From Sandarakinorhabdus limnophila DSM 17366 (GTDB lineage Bacteria > Pseudomonadota > Alphaproteobacteria > Sphingomonadales > Sphingomonadaceae): a stretch of 64,000 bases of DNA. The position numbers and the translations under genes are program-made. Where the stretch lies: NCBI RefSeq assembly GCF_000420765.1, contig NZ_ATVO01000004.1, forward strand, positions 152,001-216,000. The letters are read 5' to 3'. Positions 31,033 through 40,100 of the stretch are shown here, piece by piece (the first letter of the stretch is position 1; the number at the start of each line of letters is the position of its first letter). The notes below the pieces were generated by a model. It was not told where the DNA came from and made no database searches. It saw nothing but the letters and a program-made list of their open reading frames with translations.

Positions 31033-32129
31033 TGATCGTTGATGTCGCGCTGGGGATGCGCGCCTACCCCATCCATATCGCGCCCGGCCTGCTTGGCGCA
31101 GCCGCCCCGGTGCTCGGCCCGTTTGCGCGCAACCAGCGCCTGGTGGTCGTCACCGATGAAAGCGTCGCGGCGCTGCATCTGCAAACGCTTGCCACCGGCC
31201 TGCCCGGCATCAGGCTAGAACCTATCGTGCTGCCACCCGGCGAAGCCACCAAGGATTGGGCGCATCTGCAGCTGGTCGTCGAACGACTGCTCGAACTGGG
31301 TGTCGAGCGCAGCGATGCGGTCGTCGCGCTGGGCGGCGGCGTCATCGGCGATCTGGTCGGCTTTGCCTGTTCGATGCTGAAGCGCGGCTGCCGCTTCGTG
31401 CAGGTGCCGACCACGCTGCTTTCGCAGGTCGATTCCTCTGTCGGCGGCAAGACGGCGATCAATGCGAAAGCCGGCAAGAATCTCGTCGGCGCCTTCCACC
31501 AGCCGGTCGCCGTGCTGATTGATCCGGCCGTGCTCGCCACCCTGCCGCGCCGCGAATTGATGGCCGGTTATGCCGAGGTGGTGAAATACGGCCTAATCAA
31601 TGATGCCGCCTTTTTCGCCCGGTGCGAGGCCAATGGCGCAGCCCTGCTGGACGGCGATCCCACGGCGCAGATCCACGCCATCGCCCACAGCTGCCGCGCC
31701 AAGGCCGCCGTGGTTGCGGCTGACGAACGCGAGACTGACGATATCCGCGCGCTGCTCAACCTTGGCCACACCTTCGGCCACGCCTTCGAGGCCGAAACCG
31801 GCTTCTCCAGCCGGCTGCTGCACGGCGAGGCCGTCGCATTGGGCATGGTGCAGGCCTTCCGGCTTTCCGCCCGGCTGGGCCTGTGCCCGCAAAGTGATGC
31901 AGAGCGTGTGGCCGCCCATCTCGCCGGCCTCGGCTTCACCATCGAACCCGCCGCGCTCGGCCTCAGCTGCACCGCCGCCCGGCTGGTCGAGCACATGAAA
32001 CAGGACAAGAAGATGAGCGCCGGCCGCCTCGCCTTCATCCTGGCCCGCGGCATCGGGCAGAGCTTCGTCTCCCGCGATGTCGAACTGGCCGACGTGGAAG
32101 CCTTCCTGGCCGAACAGCTGACAGGCTGA
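31032..32129 (+). CDS. aroB: 3-dehydroquinate synthase
   Basis: NAD- and Zn-dependent cyclisation of DAHP to 3-dehydroquinate. 365 residues: VVVTDESVAAL, LPPGEATKDW, VALGGGVIGDLVGFACSMLK with FVQVPTTLLSQVDSSVGGKT (NAD and substrate site), AGYAEVVKYGLI, the Zn ligands in NLGHTFGHAFEAETGF and LLHGEAVALGMV, and MKQDKKMSAGRLAFILARGI. All active-site segments intact. GAGG lies 7 bases before the ATG. Translationally coupled to aroK, the classic arrangement. Its stop lies 4 bases from the end of the convergent hydrolase pseudogene. Confidence 0.97.
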   Translation: MIVDVALGMRAYPIHIAPGLLGAAAPVLGPFARNQRLVVVTDESVAALHLQTLATGLPGIRLEPIVLPPGEATKDWAHLQLVVERLLELGVERSDAVVALGGGVIGDLVGFACSMLKRGCRFVQVPTTLLSQVDSSVGGKTAINAKAGKNLVGAFHQPVAVLIDPAVLATLPRRELMAGYAEVVKYGLINDAAFFARCEANGAALLDGDPTAQIHAIAHSCRAKAAVVAADERETDDIRALLNLGHTFGHAFEAETGFSSRLLHGEAVALGMVQAFRLSARLGLCPQSDAERVAAHLAGLGFTIEPAALGLSCTAARLVEHMKQDKKMSAGRLAFILARGIGQSFVSRDVELADVEAFLAEQLTG

Positions 32130-32133
32130 GCTA

Positions 32134-33074
32134 TTACTTGCGCACCCACTGATCCGCCTTGGCCAGCGGCGGCCGGGCCAGCGCCTTTTCGGCTTTCGCA
32201 TCGCCCAGCAACCAGCGCCGCCACCACAGGTTGGTCACGCGCGCCACGCGGTCCTGCCGGGCCAGATCGTCGGGGGCCTTGCGGGTGTCGCCGGCAAACA
32301 GCAGGTGGTCGCCGCCGTCCAGTTGCAGCAACGCCTTGCGGCCATCGGCCGGTGCGCCGGTGCGCCGGTGAACAGGCTGAGGCGGCGGACGCGTTGATCG
32401 GCAACCACACCAGCCGACGCGTTGGCAGGCACGCCATCGGCATTGCTGGTGATCACCAACAGCGGCCGGCCGATGCCGCCAAATTGCGCTTTGGCCATGG
32501 CCGCATCGGCCGGGCCACTGCTGCTCATCGCCACGAACGCCCGGAAGCGGCGGTCGATCAGCGGTGCGTGCTCACCGTCCGGACGCTGGCCGGCCATCGC
32601 CTGCACCACCCAGGCCCCCATGCTGTGCCCGGCCAGCGCCAGGTGATCGCTTTCGATGCGTGTGAGATCGCAGGCGCCTTCGCTTGGCCGCCGCGCCAGC
32701 TCATCGGCCACGAAACCGACATCGGCGATGCGCGCCAGCACCTGTTCCGGCGCGATGCCGGCCCGCACGCGAGCGTCGCGCTCCTGCGGGGTGGCGGGCC
32801 CGCGATAAACAGCGGCATCGCTGCCGGGGTGTTCGAGGCGGATCACCGCAATGCCGGCAGCGGTCCACGCCGCCACCCAGCGCGCGGCATTGCTGCGAGT
32901 GCCGCCGAGGCCGGGCGACCAGATTACCGCCGGTGCCTTTTGCTTGCCATCGGGCAGGTTGATCCGCACCGGCACATCGCGGCCACGCGGCCCATCGCGC
33001 CACACCGCATCGCACATGGTTGCCGCCGCCGGGGCAGCGAGCAGCAGGGCGAGGCAGGTGAACGCGGTTTTCAC
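32134..33074 (-). pseudogene. Exported alpha/beta hydrolase frameshifted by an 8-bp tandem duplication
   Basis: The intact reading frame would give about 310 residues: signal peptide (MKTAFTCLALLLAAPAAATM from a GTG start), PAVIWSPGLGGTRSNAARW (oxyanion region), the nucleophile elbow GHSMGAWVV, the acidic residue near ITSNADGVPAN, and the catalytic His in LDGGDHLLFAG. After RVRRLSLFTGAP the frame shifts: the original frame runs on as unrelated sequence to 32235, while the true C-terminus (DGRKALLQLDGGDHLLFAGD to WVRK) continues in another frame to 32134. Deleting one copy of the duplicated 8-mer at 32349-32364 restores one frame exactly. The truncated product lacks the catalytic His. Resembles dienelactone-hydrolase/PAF-acetylhydrolase-like esterases. 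Lies 20 bases after the phoD gene. Confidence 0.85.
32348..32370. repeat. Period-8 tandem repeat causing the frameshift
   Basis: CCGGTGCG at 32349-32356 and 32357-32364 followed by a partial CCGGTG. The extra copy adds 8 bases (not a multiple of 3) inside the hydrolase gene. Confidence 0.9.
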
Positions 33075-33094
33075 GCGCCCACCCTAACCCCTGA

Positions 33095-34705
33095 TCAGGC
33101 CAGCGTCATCTTCCGCTTGCCGCGCTTCACCACGGCGGCCTGGGGCGCACTGGTGGCCATCGAAACGGTCTTGATCGTGTCCATGAACACCCAATCGCAG
33201 CGGGTTTCAGCGGCGTTGAACGACAAGGTGAGATAGCCGCGACGGCTGGTGTCGCACCACTGCATCCCCGGCGAGCTTTGCAGCAGCGCGGCGCGGATCA
33301 GCGCCGGATCCGCCGCCAGTGCCGATTCGTAGCCGGGCGAGGTGACGGAGTGGACGCCGAATTCGGCGGCCACCGGCGTGCCATCCAGGCTGTGGTTGAA
33401 GGCCCAGGCATTGTGGCTGTCGCCGGCAATCACGATCGGATCGGCACCGGCATCGGCCATGGCCTTCAGCAAACGGCGACGCGCTTGCGGATAGCCTGAC
33501 CACATGTCCTGCGCGCCCGGAATGCCGGCCTGCGACGCGGCAATGCCGCCCTTCACATAGCCTTGGGCGCGCGCATCGGCGCCCGGGGCAAGGAACTCCA
33601 GCGCGTTTTTCGGGGTCATGATGTCACCCATCACCACCTGCTGCGCGATCAGCTGCCAGCGCTGGCCGGTTTTCACGCTCGCCGCCACTTCGCGGGCGAA
33701 CCAGGCTTCCTGTTCGGCGCCCAACAGGGTGCGCGCCGGGTTCTGCCATTCGCCGCTGGCAAAGGCCTTGATACCCTCCGGCCCGGCCTTCAGCGCCGCA
33801 TTGAGGTCAAGCTGCTTGTCACGGCCGGACATGCGGGTGTCCAACGTAAGCACCGAAACCAGATCGCCGAAATCATAGCGGTGCCACGGCACCTCCGGGC
33901 TCATCAGCCATTCGCGGTGGGCCTTGAGCGCGGCATCGCGGCGCAGGTTCCACACGCCTTCATCATCCTGGTGGTTCTGGGCGCCGCCTTTCCACGTATC
34001 GTTGGCGAATTCATGATCGTCCCAGATGGCGATCATCGGGAAGCGCGCGTGGATCGCCTGCAGGCCGGGATCGGTGCGATAGCTGGCGTAACGCTGGCGA
34101 TAATCGTCGATCATCAGGATTTCGTCGACCGGCAAGATCTCGCGGCCCGGCATCACCTGCTCAGGGTACGAACCCATCGGATATTCATAGATATAATCGC
34201 CCAGGTGGATCACCGCATCGATATCGTCACGCACGGCGGCGTGGGCATAGGCGTTGAAATGCCCGAACGGCCGGTTGGAGCAGGACAGCACCGCCACCTT
34301 CAGCTGATCCAGCTTGCCCGCTGGCAGCGTCTTGGTGCGGCCCACGGTGGACATCGAGCCATCGGGCGCGGTGAAGCGATACCACAGCCACTTGCCATCA
34401 GGCAGGCCGGTCACACGCGCCTGCGCCGTGCCCCAGCTTTCCGGGCCTGCGTTGGCTTCTGCGCGGGCGATAATGCGGCTCATGCCTTGGTCTTCGGCCA
34501 CTTCCAGCTTCAGCACCGTCGCCGCGCCCGTCACGCTGGCAAAGCGCGTCCACAACGTGACTGCGCCGGGGCCGGGATGGCCCGACGCGACGCCATGGGT
34601 GAAGCCACTGATCGGCCACAGGCGGGCCAGGGCCGGGCGCACCGGCAGGATCAGGCCGGCCGCAGTGGCCCCCAGGAAGGCGCGACGATCGATGGCAGGA
34701 CGCAT
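33095..34705 (-). CDS. phoD: PhoD-like alkaline phosphatase/phosphodiesterase (Tat-exported)
   Basis: 536 residues. Twin-arginine signal MRPAIDRRAFLGATAAGLIL, N-terminal Ig-like domain (HGVASGHPGPGAVTLWTRFA), then the metallophosphatase domain: LKVAVLSCSNRPFGHFNAYA, DAVIHLGDYIYEYPMGSYPE, IAIWDDHEFANDTWKGGAQN, LIAQQVVMGD and VIAGDSHNAWAFNHSLDGTP. This is the Ca/Fe-dependent PhoD family releasing phosphate from phosphodiesters or monoesters in the periplasm. The start at MRPA follows AGGGGAAT; a longer start at 34756 lacks support. Downstream on the same strand is the frameshifted hydrolase, likely cotranscribed. Confidence 0.92.
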   Translation of the reverse strand: MRPAIDRRAFLGATAAGLILPVRPALARLWPISGFTHGVASGHPGPGAVTLWTRFASVTGAATVLKLEVAEDQGMSRIIARAEANAGPESWGTAQARVTGLPDGKWLWYRFTAPDGSMSTVGRTKTLPAGKLDQLKVAVLSCSNRPFGHFNAYAHAAVRDDIDAVIHLGDYIYEYPMGSYPEQVMPGREILPVDEILMIDDYRQRYASYRTDPGLQAIHARFPMIAIWDDHEFANDTWKGGAQNHQDDEGVWNLRRDAALKAHREWLMSPEVPWHRYDFGDLVSVLTLDTRMSGRDKQLDLNAALKAGPEGIKAFASGEWQNPARTLLGAEQEAWFAREVAASVKTGQRWQLIAQQVVMGDIMTPKNALEFLAPGADARAQGYVKGGIAASQAGIPGAQDMWSGYPQARRRLLKAMADAGADPIVIAGDSHNAWAFNHSLDGTPVAAEFGVHSVTSPGYESALAADPALIRAALLQSSPGMQWCDTSRRGYLTLSFNAAETRCDWVFMDTIKTVSMATSAPQAAVVKRGKRKMTLA

Positions 34706-34776
34706 GGCTGATTCCCCTTTAGACGTTGGCGCCATTAAAACCGGATATTGTGACAATTTCGAGGGAGCCCGCCGCC

Positions 34777-34947
34777 ATGGCGAAAATGCGCAGCAAGGCC
34801 GATCTTCCAGCCAAGGATTGCGCCGCCTGTGGCCGCCCGTTCAGCTGGCGGAAGAAATGGGCGCGCGATTGGGAGAATGTGCGATATTGTTCCGACGCCT
34901 GCCGCAGCGGTGCCTATGGACGGGCGCGCGCCGGCACGACAGAATGA
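34777..34947 (+). CDS. DUF2256 zinc-ribbon-like small protein
   Basis: 56 residues: [20 protein letters not shown] then [20 protein letters not shown] and ACR. The CxxC...CxxxC arrangement with FSWRKKWxRDWExVRYCS is the DUF2256 signature. Function unknown; in other genomes this family is often encoded near photolyase-related genes, and such a gene does occur in this window but 17 kb away. GAGGGAG lies upstream at a somewhat long distance. Divergent from phoD across 71 bases; the aldolase-family gene starts 25 bases downstream. Confidence 0.88.
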   Translation: MAKMRSKADLPAKDCAACGRPFSWRKKWARDWENVRYCSDACRSGAYGRARAGTTE

Positions 34948-34972
34948 CGCAAATTTCGCAGGAGGAATCGCC

Positions 34973-35749
34973 ATGGCCACGCAACTGAAAACAGCGAGTG
35001 TGAAAGATCAGGTTTCGGCCGAGGAGTGGGCCCTGCGCGTCGATCTCGCCGCCGCCTATCGCCTGGTCGCCCATTATGGCTGGGACGATCTGATCTTCAC
35101 CCATCTATCGGTGCGGGTGCCGGGGCCGGAACATCATTTCCTGATCAACCCCTACAACCTGATGTTCGAGGAAATCACGGCGTCCAGCCTCGTCAAGATC
35201 GACGTCGAAGGCCATCCGGTGATGGAAACGCCCTATCTCACCAACGCCGCCGGCTTCACCATCCATTCGGCCATCCACATGTCGCGCGAGGATGCCCACG
35301 CCGTCATCCACTTGCACACGCCGCACGGCCAGGCGGTTTCCGCGCACAGCGAAGGCCTGATGCCGATCACGCAGACGGCAATGCTGATCCGCGATGAGCT
35401 GAGCTATCACCACTATGAAGGCGTCGCGACCGATCTGGATGAGCGCGAACGGCTGGTGCAGGATCTGGGCCCGACCAAGACCGCGATGATCCTGCGCAAT
35501 CACGGCACGCTCACCGTTGGTGAGACGGTGGCCGAGGCCTTCATCAAGATGTATTTCCTCGAACGCGCCTGCGAGGCCCAGTGCCTGGCACTGGCCGGTG
35601 GCCAGGACCTGATCAACCACCCGCCGCAGGGCACCCCGGAAAAGGCAGCCGATCAGGGCCGCGCCGGGCTGAAAATGGTGGGCAACATGCTGGCCTGGCC
35701 GGCGCTGCTCCGCAAACTGGACCGGATTGATCCCAGCTTCCGGGATTGA
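34973..35749 (+). CDS. Class II aldolase/adducin family protein
   Basis: 258 residues. Family signatures: RVDLAAAYRLVAHYGWDDLI, FTHLSVRVPGPEHHFLINPY, HSAIHMSREDAHAVIHLHTP (two metal-ligand His in HLHTPHG), ILRNHGTLTVGETVAEAFIK (third metal His) and YFLERACEAQCLAL. The group includes fuculose-phosphate aldolase and eukaryotic adducin; this subgroup in proteobacteria is of unknown substrate. An ideal AGGAGGA precedes the ATG. A much longer in-frame ORF upstream is the shadow of DUF2256. Confidence 0.9.
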   Translation: MATQLKTASVKDQVSAEEWALRVDLAAAYRLVAHYGWDDLIFTHLSVRVPGPEHHFLINPYNLMFEEITASSLVKIDVEGHPVMETPYLTNAAGFTIHSAIHMSREDAHAVIHLHTPHGQAVSAHSEGLMPITQTAMLIRDELSYHHYEGVATDLDERERLVQDLGPTKTAMILRNHGTLTVGETVAEAFIKMYFLERACEAQCLALAGGQDLINHPPQGTPEKAADQGRAGLKMVGNMLAWPALLRKLDRIDPSFRD

Positions 35750-35752
35750 GCG

Positions 35753-36151
35753 TCAGCTTTCGAAGCGATTGAGCGCGTCGCCGGCAAAGGCGATCACGGC
35801 CAGCCACAGCCAGCCGAACATCATGGCGGTGCCGCCCGCGGGGGCGAGCGCCGCCACCCACTTTGGCGCGCCCATCGCCAGCAGGTTCAGGTCCATCGCG
35901 AACACGAAGGCCCCGCCCAGCACCGCCCAGGCGCCCGAATGGACGAACGGCGAATTGCGCCAGGCCAGCAGGCCGAACACCGCGGCGACATGCGGCAGCT
36001 GGAATGTCACGCCGGTCATGATCCAGTCTTTCGCTTGGGGATCATCGATGCCGTGCGCGGCAAAGGTGCCAAAGGCCAGTGCGATCACGGCGTTCAGGCA
36101 GGCAAAAGCCGGCAGGTAACGCGGGCGGGCGGGTGCGGTGGGTTCGCTCAT
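35753..36151 (-). CDS. DUF423 family small membrane protein
   Basis: 132 residues with four hydrophobic helices (ACLNAVIALAFGTFAAHGI, TFQLPHVAAVFGLLAW, AVLGGAFVFAMDLNLLAMGA, TAMMFGWLWLAVIAFAG). The AFGTFAAHG motif and the TGxxFQLxH segment (WIMTGVTFQLPHVAAV) identify DUF423 (YgdD-like). Function unknown. Convergent with the aldolase-family gene (3-base gap). Confidence 0.9.
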   Translation of the reverse strand: MSEPTAPARPRYLPAFACLNAVIALAFGTFAAHGIDDPQAKDWIMTGVTFQLPHVAAVFGLLAWRNSPFVHSGAWAVLGGAFVFAMDLNLLAMGAPKWVAALAPAGGTAMMFGWLWLAVIAFAGDALNRFES

Positions 36152-36191
36152 GCCGGGCAGACTGGCGCGTTGAAGGGCGGTTGAAAAGCCA

Positions 36192-37340
36192 TCAGTTCGA
36201 CAAGCGATAAAGTTCGCGCGCGGTAATCATGCGCATGATCTGGTTGGTGCCTTCCAAAATCTGGTGAACGCGCAAATCGCGGAAGATGCGCTCCACCGGA
36301 TAATCCATCAGATAGCCATAGCCGCCATGCAGCTGCAGCGCGCGATCGGCGACCGCCATCCCGGTATCGGTGGCAAAGCGTTTGGCCATGGCGGCAAATT
36401 GCGTCTTGTCAGGCGCGCCCTCGCTCACCTTCACGGCCGCCTGATAGAGCAGCGCGCGGGCCGCCGAGAGTTCGGTCGCCATATCGGCCAGGGTGAACTG
36501 GGTGGCCTGGAAATCGGCGATGGCCTTGCCGAACTGCTGGCGCTGCCGCGTGTAGGCCAGCGCCTCGTCCAGCGCGCGCTGGCCGCCGCCCAATGAGCAC
36601 GCGCCGATGTTGAGCCGGCCGCCATCAAGCCCGGCCATGGCGATGCTGAAACCCTGGCCTTCGGCGCCAACCAGATTTTCCACCGGCACCCGCACTTCGT
36701 CGAAATTCACCTGCGCGGTGGGTTGCGATCGCCAGCCCATCTTGCGTTCCGGCGCGCCAAAGCTAACGCCCTTCATGTCCTTCTCGATCACCAGGCAGGA
36801 AATGCCTTTGGGGCCATCCACCCCGGTGCGGACCATCGTCACGTACACATCATTGACGCCGGCACCCGATATGAACGCCTTGGAACCGCTCACCACATAA
36901 TGATCGCCATCCCTGACCGCGCGCGTCTTCAGCGCCGCCGCATCCGATCCCGATCCCGGTTCGGTGAGGCAGTAACTGGCGATCTGGTCCATCGTTACCA
37001 AGCCCGGCAGATACTTGGCCTTCACCGCGTCACCGCCAAAGCAGTCGATCATCCAGGCCGCCATGTTGTGGATGGAGATGAAGGCCGACGTGGACGGGCA
37101 GCCATAGGCCATCGCTTCCATGATCAGCGCCGCTTCCAGCCGGCCCAGCCCAATGCCGCCGCCAGCCTCGCTGACATAGATTGATCCGAAACCCAGCGCC
37201 GCCGCGGCCTGCACGACGTCCTTGGGATAATGGTGCTCGGCATCCCAGCGCGCGGCATGGGGCGTGATCGCCTCGGCCGTGAAGCGCCGGGCGACCTCCT
37301 GGATGGCCTTCTGGTCGTCGGTCAGGTCAAACTGGCTCAT
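36192..37340 (-). CDS. Acyl-CoA dehydrogenase, isobutyryl-CoA dehydrogenase-like
   Basis: 382-residue FAD enzyme oxidising acyl-CoA to enoyl-CoA. Signatures: YCLTEPGSGSDAAALKTRAV, GSKAFISGAGVNDVYVTMVR, GMKGVSF-type MKGVSFGAPERKMGWRSQPT, RQQFGKAIADFQATQF, QLHGGYGYLMDYPVERIFRD and the catalytic Glu in QILEGTNQIMR. The close match to the branched-chain ACAD8-like pattern (AFISGAG, GWRSQPT) suggests valine catabolism, but substrate is not proven. A 7-bp hairpin directly abuts its ATG (37341-37358). Diverges from amn across 54 bases. Confidence 0.93.
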   Translation of the reverse strand: MSQFDLTDDQKAIQEVARRFTAEAITPHAARWDAEHHYPKDVVQAAAALGFGSIYVSEAGGGIGLGRLEAALIMEAMAYGCPSTSAFISIHNMAAWMIDCFGGDAVKAKYLPGLVTMDQIASYCLTEPGSGSDAAALKTRAVRDGDHYVVSGSKAFISGAGVNDVYVTMVRTGVDGPKGISCLVIEKDMKGVSFGAPERKMGWRSQPTAQVNFDEVRVPVENLVGAEGQGFSIAMAGLDGGRLNIGACSLGGGQRALDEALAYTRQRQQFGKAIADFQATQFTLADMATELSAARALLYQAAVKVSEGAPDKTQFAAMAKRFATDTGMAVADRALQLHGGYGYLMDYPVERIFRDLRVHQILEGTNQIMRMITARELYRLSN

Positions 37341-37358
37341 GCCCCGTCTCTACGGGGC
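37341..37358 (-). promoter_or_regulatory. Hairpin abutting the acyl-CoA dehydrogenase start codon
   Basis: GCCCCGT-AGAG-ACGGGGC on the minus strand forms a perfect 7-bp stem with a 4-base loop, ending at the base before the ATG. The purine-rich ACGGGG that could act as ribosome site is inside the stem. Confidence 0.5.
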
Positions 37359-37394
37359 TGGAAACGCCATGGCAATTCGTGGCAATAGCCGCAG

Positions 37395-38834
37395 ATGAAT
37401 CTTGCCCCCGCCACAATCGTCGATCAGTTGATCGACATCCACACCCAGTCCGTCGCCGCCCTGCGCGATGCGCTGAAATCCTACATCAACGATGGCGCCG
37501 CCCCTGATGGCAGCCAACGCGTGCGCGGCGATTGGGCCTACCCTGAACTGCGCCTCGAATTCTCCGGCGAACGTCGCGCGCTGCGCCCGATCCGCGCCTT
37601 TGCCCGGCTCAATCGCCCCGGCAGTTACACCACCACTGTCACCCGCCCGGCGATGTTCCGCGCCTATCTCGAAGAGCAATTGGGCCTGTTGATGGCCGAT
37701 TATGATGTGGTGGTCTCGGTTGGCCGCTCCGAAGTCGAGATCCCCTATCCCTACGTGCTCGATGGCGCGGCCGACCTTAATCTGGAAGGCGTCGCCGCAT
37801 CGGAACTGGCCCGGCATTTCCCCACCACCGAATTGCAGCAGATCGGCGATGAACTGGCCGACGGCCTGTGGGACGAGAGCCGCGCCGATGAACGCCCGCT
37901 GGCCCTGTTCGATGGCCCGCGCACGGATTTCTCGCTGGCCCGGCTGAAGCACTATACCGGCACCGCGCCGGAGGATTTCCAGCATTATATCCTGCTAACC
38001 AATTATCATCGCTATGTCGATGAATTCGTGCGCTGGGCCTGCCGGCAACTGGGGAATGGGTATGACCGGCTCGCCTGCCCCGGCGGGCTGGACATCACCG
38101 CCGATGATCCTGATGCCGACAGAGCCGCCGCCGATTTTGCCTGGCGCAAGAACCAGATGCCGGCCTGGCACCTGATCGGTCCAAACGGCACCGGCATCAC
38201 GCTGGTCAACATCGGCGTCGGCCCAGCCAACGCCAAGACGATCTGCGATCACCTCGCCGTACTGCGCCCCGAAGCCTGGTTGATGATCGGCCACTGCGGC
38301 GGCCTGCGCCCCAGCCAGGCGATCGGCGATTATGTGCTGGCCCACGCCTATTTGCGCGATGATCACGTGATGGACGATGTGCTGCCACCCGAAATCCCGA
38401 TCCCGGCCTTGTCGGAAGTGCAGAAGGCGCTGCAACTCGCCACCGAAAAGGTGACCGGCATGACCGGCGATACGCTGAAACCGCGCCTGCGCACCGGCAC
38501 GGTGGTGACGACGGACGATCGCAACTGGGAACTGCGCTATTCGCAGTCATCCCTGCGCTTCAACCAGAGCCGCGCGGTGGCCATCGACATGGAATCCGCC
38601 ACCATCGCCGCGCAGGGCTATCGCTTCCGCGTCCCCTACGGCACCTTCCTATGCGTGTCTGACAAGCCGCTGCACGGCGAGATCAAGCTGCCCGGCCAGG
38701 CCAACCGTTTCTATGAGGGCGCGATTTCGGAGCATCTGCAGGTGGGCATCGAAGCGATGATGATCCTGCGCGACGAAGGCCCGGCGCTGCATTCGCGGAA
38801 ACTGCGGGCGTTTGATGAACCTCCCTTTCGGTGA
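37395..38834 (+). CDS. amn: AMP nucleosidase
   Basis: Hydrolyses AMP to adenine and ribose 5-phosphate. 479 residues: an N-terminal AMN-specific domain (QSVAALRDALKSYINDGAAP, YPELRLEFSGERRALRPIRA, RLNRPGSYTTTVTRPAMFRA) and a C-terminal phosphorylase-like domain with GITLVNIGVGPANAKTICDH, WLMIGHCGGLRPSQAIGDYV, LAHAYLRDDHVMDDVLPPEI, AIDMESATIAAQGYRFRVPY and CVSDKPLHGEIKLPGQANRF. Full length. Relevant to purine salvage together with the adenosine kinase further along. Convergent with astB (3-base gap). Confidence 0.96.
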   Translation: MNLAPATIVDQLIDIHTQSVAALRDALKSYINDGAAPDGSQRVRGDWAYPELRLEFSGERRALRPIRAFARLNRPGSYTTTVTRPAMFRAYLEEQLGLLMADYDVVVSVGRSEVEIPYPYVLDGAADLNLEGVAASELARHFPTTELQQIGDELADGLWDESRADERPLALFDGPRTDFSLARLKHYTGTAPEDFQHYILLTNYHRYVDEFVRWACRQLGNGYDRLACPGGLDITADDPDADRAAADFAWRKNQMPAWHLIGPNGTGITLVNIGVGPANAKTICDHLAVLRPEAWLMIGHCGGLRPSQAIGDYVLAHAYLRDDHVMDDVLPPEIPIPALSEVQKALQLATEKVTGMTGDTLKPRLRTGTVVTTDDRNWELRYSQSSLRFNQSRAVAIDMESATIAAQGYRFRVPYGTFLCVSDKPLHGEIKLPGQANRFYEGAISEHLQVGIEAMMILRDEGPALHSRKLRAFDEPPFR

Positions 38835-38837
38835 GGT

Positions 38838-40100
38838 TCAGAGACTGAGTTCAAGCTCCGACAGCAGCGCCGCCCGCGCCGCCTTCACGCCGCGCCACAA
38901 GTCCGGGTTCGTCATGTCCGCCGGGCCAATCGCCTCCGGCCACCAGCGCTCGACCAGCCGTTCCAGCTGATCCGCCTTGGCCTCGTCCAGCAAGAAGCGC
39001 GCATCGACCCGCGCTGGATCAGCCACCACACGCAGCCGCAGGCAGGCAGGGCCACCACCGTTCTGCATGGATTCACGCACGTCGACGAAATGCGCCGCAC
39101 TGATGGGGCCGTTGCCGGCCACCAGCGCCGCCAGATAGGCCTTCACGCTCGGCGTTTCCTCGGCCTCTATCGGCAGCACCAGCGCCATGCTGCCATCGGG
39201 CAGGGTGAGCAATTGGCTGTTGAACAGATAGGATTTGATTGCATCCTCAAGGCTGACCGCGCTGGCCGGCACCTCGACATGCACCGCGTCGGGCATCCGG
39301 CGCGCCACATCGGCCTTCAGGCCGGCCGCATCGGCAAAGGCGTGCTCGTGCGCAAACAGCACATTGCCGTTGGCCACCGCCACCACGTCATTGTGAAACG
39401 CGCCGGCATCGATGGCGGTCTGGCTTTGCGCCACGAACAGCGCGTTGCTCACGCCATGACGGCGGGCAATGGCTTCGCTGGCCCGGCGGTTCTGGCGGGC
39501 GGGGAAACGGCCGCCTTCCTCGCCATAGACGAAGATCTCAAGGCCGGGCGCGTCGTGGGCAGCGCACAGGCGCATGAAATTGGCCGCGCCTTCATCGCCG
39601 AATGCGGCCGGCAAAGCTTCATGCACTGCGAACGCCGGATCGGCGAACGCGATGGCCAATTGCGCGTGCGTCTCCGGATGTTCGATGCTGCGGTGGGCCA
39701 TGCGCGACAGGTTGGCAGCGCTGATATGGCAGCGGCCGTCTTCAGTGTCGGGCGCCGGCGAGACGGTGGCGGCATTGGCCGTCCACATCGAACTGGCGGA
39801 CGCCGCGGTGGCAAACAGGCGCGGGTCTTCAGCCGCAGCGCGAGCGATCACCTGCTCGTCCGTCCCGACAAACCCCATCGCGCGCAGGAAACCGACGTTC
39901 GGCCGGTCCAGCGGCAGCAGGAAACCCTGCGTGAGCCCCAGCCCCATCACGAAGCGCATCTTGGCGATGCCCTGCAATGCAGCGGCGCGCGGGCGCGACG
40001 TGGCCCCGCCGTGGCGCGCACTGGCGAGGTTGCCGAGCGAGAGCGCCGCATAATTGTGGCTCGGCCCGATCAGGCCGTCGAAGTCGATTTCGCGGATCAT
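38838..40100 (-). CDS. astB: N-succinylarginine dihydrolase
   Basis: Second step of the arginine succinyltransferase pathway: N2-succinylarginine to succinylornithine, 2 NH3 and CO2. 420 residues: FDGLIGPSHNYAALSLGNLA, MGLGLTQGFLLPLDRPN, MWTANAATVSPAPDTEDGRC, VYGEEGGRFPARQNRRASEA, AIDAGAFHNDVVAVANGNVL with the catalytic His, and the nucleophile Cys353 in MQNGGGPACLRLRV. The ATG overlaps the astD stop (ATGA). Last gene of the operon. Confidence 0.97.
   Translation of the reverse strand: MIREIDFDGLIGPSHNYAALSLGNLASARHGGATSRPRAAALQGIAKMRFVMGLGLTQGFLLPLDRPNVGFLRAMGFVGTDEQVIARAAAEDPRLFATAASASSMWTANAATVSPAPDTEDGRCHISAANLSRMAHRSIEHPETHAQLAIAFADPAFAVHEALPAAFGDEGAANFMRLCAAHDAPGLEIFVYGEEGGRFPARQNRRASEAIARRHGVSNALFVAQSQTAIDAGAFHNDVVAVANGNVLFAHEHAFADAAGLKADVARRMPDAVHVEVPASAVSLEDAIKSYLFNSQLLTLPDGSMALVLPIEAEETPSVKAYLAALVAGNGPISAAHFVDVRESMQNGGGPACLRLRVVADPARVDARFLLDEAKADQLERLVERWWPEAIGPADMTNPDLWRGVKAARAALLSELELSL

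Noticed and set aside
34829-34972. N-terminal extension of the aldolase-family gene through DUF2256
   Set aside because: The extension is the DUF2256 gene in another frame; an AGGAGGA lies just before the ATG at 34973.
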